From Chaetomium olivaceum (taxonomy: Eukaryota > Ascomycota > Sordariomycetes > Sordariales > Chaetomiaceae), in the NCBI GenBank assembly GCA_039881045.1, contig JAYWVB010000038.1:266314-330313 (forward strand): 64,000 bases of DNA. Reading direction: 5' to 3'. The translations under genes were made by a program, and so were the position numbers. The first letter of the stretch is position 1, and each line of letters opens with the position of its first letter. The notes beneath the pieces are model-generated. The model worked only from the letters and a program-made list of their open reading frames with translations, made no database searches and was not told the origin of the DNA. Shown here in pieces: positions 59,959 through 64,000 of this stretch.

Positions 59959-61302
59959 ATGGCGTCCCCTACCGCTCAGAACAGCCCGTCCAACCTGGAC
60001 GAAGCGGCTCCTGTCAACCACGACAGCGAGACAGGTACAGGCCAGTCCGATCCTGAGCAGCCGACCGAGCCTTCAGGCTCCCCCGAGAAAGGCGCCGGTG
60101 CTTCACCGGGTCCGCCTCCCAACGGCGGCCTCATCGCCTGGCTCCAAGTCGTCGCCGGCTTCTTCATCTTCTTCAATACATGGGGCATTCTCAGTACTTT
60201 CCCCGTATTTCAGACCTACTATGAGTCCGGCGAGCTGTTTGAGGCATCGTCGGCCAACATCTCTTGGATCGGCTCCATCCAATGCTTCCTTCTCCAGTTC
60301 ACCGGCCTCATCTCGGGGCCGGTTTATGACCAGGGCTACCTCCGCCTCCTCCTGGCCTCCGGTAGCTTTATGATCGTCTTTGGTCTCATGATGCTCTCGC
60401 TGTGCACCGAGTACTGGCAGGCATTGCTTTCCCAGGCCTTTTGCGTTGGAATCGGTGGCGGCCTGCTCTTTGTGCCTACCGTGTCGCTGATCCCGACCTG
60501 GTTCAGCACTCGGATCGGCCTCGCCGTCGGCATCGCATCGTCCGGCTCGTCCCTCGGCGGCGTCATTTACCCCATCGTTCTCTCCCGCCTCATCACGCAG
60601 GTCGGCTTCTCGTGGGCCGTACGAGCCATCGCCTTTATCACCCTTTCCACATTCATCTTGCCCCTGGTCGTATTCAAGATCCGCGTGCGCGTCCCCAAGC
60701 CGCGGGCCATGGTGGACTGGTCCGCCTTTACCGACGCGCCCTTCATCATCTTCACGCTGGCCCTGCTCGTCATCTTTATCGGCCAAACCGTGCTCCTCTT
60801 TTACATCTCCTTCTACCCGGAGAACCGCGATTTCACGGACACGTCGCTGGCTTTCTACATCGCCGCCATTTTCAACGCCGGCTCAACTCTCGGCCGGATC
60901 CTCCCCAACGCGGTGTCCGACCGCATCGGCGTCTTCAACACCATGGCGCCGCTCACCATGCTTATGGGCGTCGCCGTGTTTTGCCTTCTCGCCGTGCACA
61001 ACGCGCCCGGTATCGTTGTCATGGCCGTCGTTACCGGCTTTCTCAGCGGCGTCGTCATCGCTCTGCCGCCGGTCTGCTTCCGCGTGCTTACCGCGAACAA
61101 GGCCATGATCGGCACCCGCGTCGGACAGGGCTTTGCGATTGCCGGCTTTGGCCTGTTGCTCGCTGGGCCAAGTGGCGGGACCATTCTAGGCACGGTCGAG
61201 CCATTGAACTGGACCGGCCTGTGGGTGTATGCGGGAGTCACGGTCTGCGCCGGTTCCCTGATCTTGTTTGGCCTCCGGTTTTCAAAGTCTGGGTTACCTT
61301 AG
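59959..61302 (+). CDS. MFS transporter, monocarboxylate/MCH family
   Basis: This is a 447-residue plasma-membrane transporter in one exon. After a Pro/Ser/Glu-rich cytosolic N-terminus (about 55 residues) the first helix starts at GGLIAWLQVVAGFFIFFNTWG. The sequence continues with the fungal MCT-like blocks FPVFQTYYES, SANISWIGSIQCFLL, PVYDQGY, QAFCVGIGGGLLFVP and GLAVGIASSGSSLGGVIYP. The second half contains DAPFIIFTLALLVIFIG, FYIAAIFNAGSTLGRILPN and DRIGVFNTM. Twelve helices are plausible. Relatives carry monocarboxylates, riboflavin or secondary metabolites, so the substrate cannot be read from sequence. It is divergent from a Zn2Cys6 regulator, a common arrangement for regulated uptake or efflux. 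A truncated LINE is inserted shortly downstream. Confidence 0.92.
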   Translation: MASPTAQNSPSNLDEAAPVNHDSETGTGQSDPEQPTEPSGSPEKGAGASPGPPPNGGLIAWLQVVAGFFIFFNTWGILSTFPVFQTYYESGELFEASSANISWIGSIQCFLLQFTGLISGPVYDQGYLRLLLASGSFMIVFGLMMLSLCTEYWQALLSQAFCVGIGGGLLFVPTVSLIPTWFSTRIGLAVGIASSGSSLGGVIYPIVLSRLITQVGFSWAVRAIAFITLSTFILPLVVFKIRVRVPKPRAMVDWSAFTDAPFIIFTLALLVIFIGQTVLLFYISFYPENRDFTDTSLAFYIAAIFNAGSTLGRILPNAVSDRIGVFNTMAPLTMLMGVAVFCLLAVHNAPGIVVMAVVTGFLSGVVIALPPVCFRVLTANKAMIGTRVGQGFAIAGFGLLLAGPSGGTILGTVEPLNWTGLWVYAGVTVCAGSLILFGLRFSKSGLP

Positions 61303-61330
61303 TCATAAAAGTCAAGTGTTGACGGAATCC

Positions 61331-61346
61331 GCACGCATATTATTTA
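61331..61346. repeat. Target-site duplication, left copy (LINE insertion)
   Basis: The 16-bp sequence GCACGCATATTATTTA occurs here and again at 62348-62363, at either end of the LINE fragment. It is the expected footprint of target-primed reverse transcription. Confidence 0.85.
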
Positions 61347-62347
61347 TTATTATTCATACTCCGCTGTGCCTTAAGGCGTGCCGGACCCTCAGCTATTTAC
61401 TGTACAGGAAAACCGCGCCCTCACAGGCCGGATGAAAAACCCATACCAATCTTCAAGGAAAGTACACGTGTGTGAGCCTGCGAATACAAAGAGAGGAGGC
61501 CCCCTGGCCTCCGAAGGAGGGGCGTGTTAGGCCGCCGCTTCCAGCTCGAGCCTCCTAGCCAAACTGTACATCGGCAGCCTTCCTGAGTCCATCAGCCATC
61601 CCAGGACCCTCCTCGTGAGCCGTGCTGTTGCAGGATCAATACCGTGCAGAACAGAGTAAAAGTCCCGTCGCGTTCGAATTCCAGCTCTCTCCCATCTTCG
61701 AGTCAGCGGTGGGGCCAAACACCACACTACCAGGTGCTCGGCTGTCTCCCGTCCTTCGCCGCACTGGCAGGCGGGCGTTAGGATCTCTGGGACTCCTCGT
61801 GTAAACAGAAAGTCCCGTAGGCCTATTGCCCCCGTTCGGATCTGGACCAGCAAGAACTCCTCGCCTTGGTGAGACCGTCGTGCCGTCTTAGGGTTTCCTC
61901 TCGGAATAGCGTCTCTCGCTGATGGTCAAAGTCGTCCGCTGGTCTGATGATTGCTCTACCGTCCCGTTCCTTTAGCCACCTCGCTCTCCAGGCTTCCTCC
62001 GCTACCCTGTTTGTATCTACAGCTCCCCCCCCCAGCGCGCAATCGTGCTTGCGGCGTTCTCCACTGCCGTGGGCTCCCGCAGTCCCACTGTTCGCGGCCG
62101 GCCCCTGCCGCCGTACCCCGACCGGAGTCTCTGCTGTATCTTGCGACAGGCGGTAAGAACGACGCTCCCTGCGGTCTTCTTGTCGCCCTGGCCGTCGTCT
62201 AAGTCGGTTCGCTGGAGCCTGGTTTCAAAGTCCGCAAGTCGCCTGTTGAGGTATAGGTCCAACGGTGGCACCCACGCCTCCGTTTCAAGGTTGCGGATGG
62301 GAGTGTGCTTGAAGGCTCCCGTCACAATCCGCAAGCTTTTGTTCTGG
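61347..62347 (-). mobile_element. 5'-truncated LINE (Tad-like non-LTR retrotransposon) remnant
   Basis: About 1 kb of a non-LTR retroelement lies on the minus strand, flanked by a 16-bp target duplication. Only the end of its second open frame is left, in three frames. One piece at 62355-62017 carries NKSLRIVTGAFKHTPIRNLE and PPLDLYLNRRLADFETRL. A middle stretch near 62030-61880 carries RVAEEAWRARWLKERDGR. A terminal piece at 61853-61527 carries LLVQIRTGAIGLRDFLF and the zinc-type CQCGEGRETAEHLVVWC. The breaks fall at a nine-G run and near 61855-61880. The 3' tail is a short TAA/AAT-rich tract (61343-61356 on the plus strand). The reverse transcriptase core and first open frame are absent, so the copy is dead. 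Confidence 0.88.
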
Positions 62348-62363
62348 GCACGCATATTATTTA
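62348..62363. repeat. Target-site duplication, right copy (LINE insertion)
   Basis: This is identical to 61331-61346. It marks the truncated 5' end of the LINE copy. Confidence 0.85.
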
Positions 62364-64000
62364 CTGTGTACTACTATGTTGGGGAGTGCGGATCTTGGAA
62401 TTGAGGTAATCATTGATGATTGGTGCTGTCGAGGAGGAGGATGAAAACCACCAAAAAAGAAGAAGAAGAAAATAAAAGGAAGAAAAGAAAAAGAAGAAAA
62501 GGGAATTGCATTTGTTAGCCGCGACTGGGAAAGCCCATTACGCACATATCACGGAAATACAAATCCTTATCCCCCCCAAGAGCTCTCAGCCATATCCGTG
62601 CCTCCTAAACTCTCCAGAGTCTCCTCATGGGAACCCAGGGTTTCGTCGGACGGTTGAACCGCCGGCTGTTCCATGAATCTCGGGGTCAAATGGAGCTGAC
62701 CTGAGGAGTGCCGCGCAGCTGGCTTGCACTTTAAGACGACGTCTTTTGCCTAGGATCTATCCCATCTCAACGTTGCCCTCAGTCTCAACGTGACTCATCC
62801 GCCCGGCCACGGATTCTCGGTCGCAAGTCTTTTGCGTAGTTCACTGTGCCCGCACTTCTTTGGCTTCCTAATGAGATATGGGCTCCTGATCGACGGCGCA
62901 TTAGATTCGAAAAGCTTGTGCAACCTTCGGCTGGCGTCGAGATTTCAGAACGGTGTCACGCTGCCGGCATTTTCTAAGCAATGCTTCGAGGCGCGTTACG
63001 TGATGTTGCAGCAGCATTCCAACTTCCTATACCGACGTTCAACACAGGAGAGGATAGGCGACTGTGCTTCAACTTTGGGTGGGCCTACGTAGGACTAGTG
63101 CCTCACAGTAGTAGTATTTCCCATGGGTAGACAGTATCCCCCACCCGTTGATTTGCGCCTGACCTGGTATTGCCTTTGATTTAGAGCAGCTGCGTACAGA
63201 CCGGAGGACCTCGGACGCGGGCCCCTGCGAATATAACCATGGACCCAGCGACCACGAGGCTGATCGTCCGCTGAGTCCAGACGTGCATCCGTGAGCACGC
63301 CGTATACCGAGCAGTAAAGCCCGTCTTCCCAACGAATCTCAGGATCTCGTCCCCTGTTAGTGCAGACAAGGCAGAATGCTCGCGCGATACCTAGAGTATG
63401 AACTGCCTCGACCAAGTATGTCTTCTCGGCCCTTCTCAGGCTTTTCCAAACACCAAACCAAAATCTCGACATGACACCCCTGTGGCAAACTGGCAATGTG
63501 TTGATGTGTTACTGACTTTATCATTTTCAAAGTTTCTATGGACTTATTGGAACAAAAGAAGGTGAAATCGACAGCCATGTTACTTCCTAGATATACGTAG
63601 CCACCATTCAAGCCCCGAAACTAGCTGCGTAGCGCTAACCAGGTGCAGCTAAGGTATCTTGATGTCGGCCCCTGCCGCTTCTAGGTGAACTTCGCTCAGG
63701 ATCCATCAGTCCCAAAGGGTTAGGTACCAATCCAGGTCTTTCGCCAAGGATGCATCTCCATCGCGAATGCGCGAGAGGCGTTCGGCGGTGGGTGTGAACG
63801 AAGTGGAATGGGCGACGCCTTCCAAGTTCTGGCCTCCTTCGCCGGCGCCGTTTGTGGGTCGTTACGGAGGCGGCGACTGTCCGGGCACGCCAACGGGATC
63901 TTGCCCGGCAAAAGTTCGGGTAAGGAACTGGCCCGTGCTTGCTGAGTCATCAATTGCAGTTGTAGAAAGGCAAGACTTTGCTTGAGTACCAGAAATGGTT
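62364..64000. other. Gene-poor right end with an F-box relic and a purine tract
   Basis: A purine-rich low-complexity tract (AAG/GAA repeats) lies at about 62451-62503. The F-box-like relic is listed separately. Remaining open frames (for example minus strand 63095-63496) have no recognisable domain. A gene may begin or end beyond the window edge, but nothing is clear. Confidence 0.45.
62862..63092 (+). pseudogene. Fragment of an F-box-like protein gene
   Basis: The plus-strand frame reads LDSKSLCNLRLASRFQNG, then LPAFSKQCFEARYVMLQQHS and TQERIGDC before a TAG at 63090. This resembles the start of the fungal F-box protein class, in which an F-box (D-KSLC-LRL) is followed by a FxxxxF...R..ML..HSL block. 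The usual several hundred residues after this point are missing and the F-box start is eroded. It is most likely a decayed or truncated copy. The family link is from memory and not tested. Confidence 0.45.

Noticed and set aside
63095..63496. 133-codon minus-strand frame at the right end
   Set aside because: No family resemblance and no supporting splice sites. It could be chance in GC-rich DNA.
1..64000. Biosynthetic gene cluster, CRISPR array or bacterial-type defence system
   Set aside because: No polyketide synthase, peptide synthetase, terpene cyclase, repeat-spacer array or prokaryotic gene layout was seen. The window is ordinary fungal chromosome with two mobile elements.

Overview
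The window is nuclear DNA from a filamentous ascomycete (Pezizomycotina, most likely Sordariomycetes and possibly Sordariales). The signs are protein genes split by short GT-AG introns of about 45 to 120 nt with CTAAC/CTGAC-type branch sites, two Zn2Cys6 fungal transcription factors, a 359-residue fungal G-protein beta subunit, and fungal-type Tom22, Fzo1, Nha1 and Pif1. The window carries about 17 host genes, one intact DNA transposon, one truncated LINE and two probable gene relics. I see no rRNA, tRNA, CRISPR array or operon.

Layout. 1-13 kb: acetoacetyl-CoA synthetase (+), a large Zn2Cys6 regulator resembling Aro80 (-), the YEATS protein Taf14 (-) and Ran-binding protein 1 (-). 13-28 kb: an 894-residue membrane protein of unknown function (-), a phosducin-like protein (-), a 4-kb gap, the G-beta subunit (-) and an adenosine-deaminase-like protein (+). 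28-36 kb: mitofusin Fzo1 (-) divergent from the ESCRT-III subunit Vps2 (+), then a Ptc1-type PP2C phosphatase (+). 36.8-38.7 kb: a complete pogo/Fot-type transposon with perfect 47-bp inverted repeats and a TA target duplication. 40-50 kb: an ADF-H plus PH-like protein (+), Tom22 (-) and the Na+/H+ antiporter Nha1 (-). 52-61 kb: Pif1 helicase (+), then a second Zn2Cys6 regulator (-) divergent from an MFS monocarboxylate-type transporter (+). 61.3-64 kb: a 5'-truncated LINE with a 16-bp target duplication and an F-box-like relic.

How genes relate. Most are unlinked housekeeping functions: mitochondrial dynamics, import and DNA maintenance (Fzo1, Tom22, Pif1), nuclear transport (RanBP1), endosomal sorting (Vps2), ion homeostasis (Nha1) and transcription or chromatin (Taf14). 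Two linkages look meaningful. The phosducin-like protein, a chaperone of G-beta-gamma, lies about 4 kb from the G-beta gene. The Zn2Cys6 regulator and the MFS transporter share a 466-bp divergent promoter.

Sequence quality. Eight otherwise well-conserved genes need a reading-frame correction of one base (several in the ADF-H gene), often in homopolymers or short repeats. In each case I tracked exon phase, and a net one-base correction restores a coherent full-length protein. The pattern suggests assembly indels rather than eight pseudogenes, but only reads or transcripts can decide.
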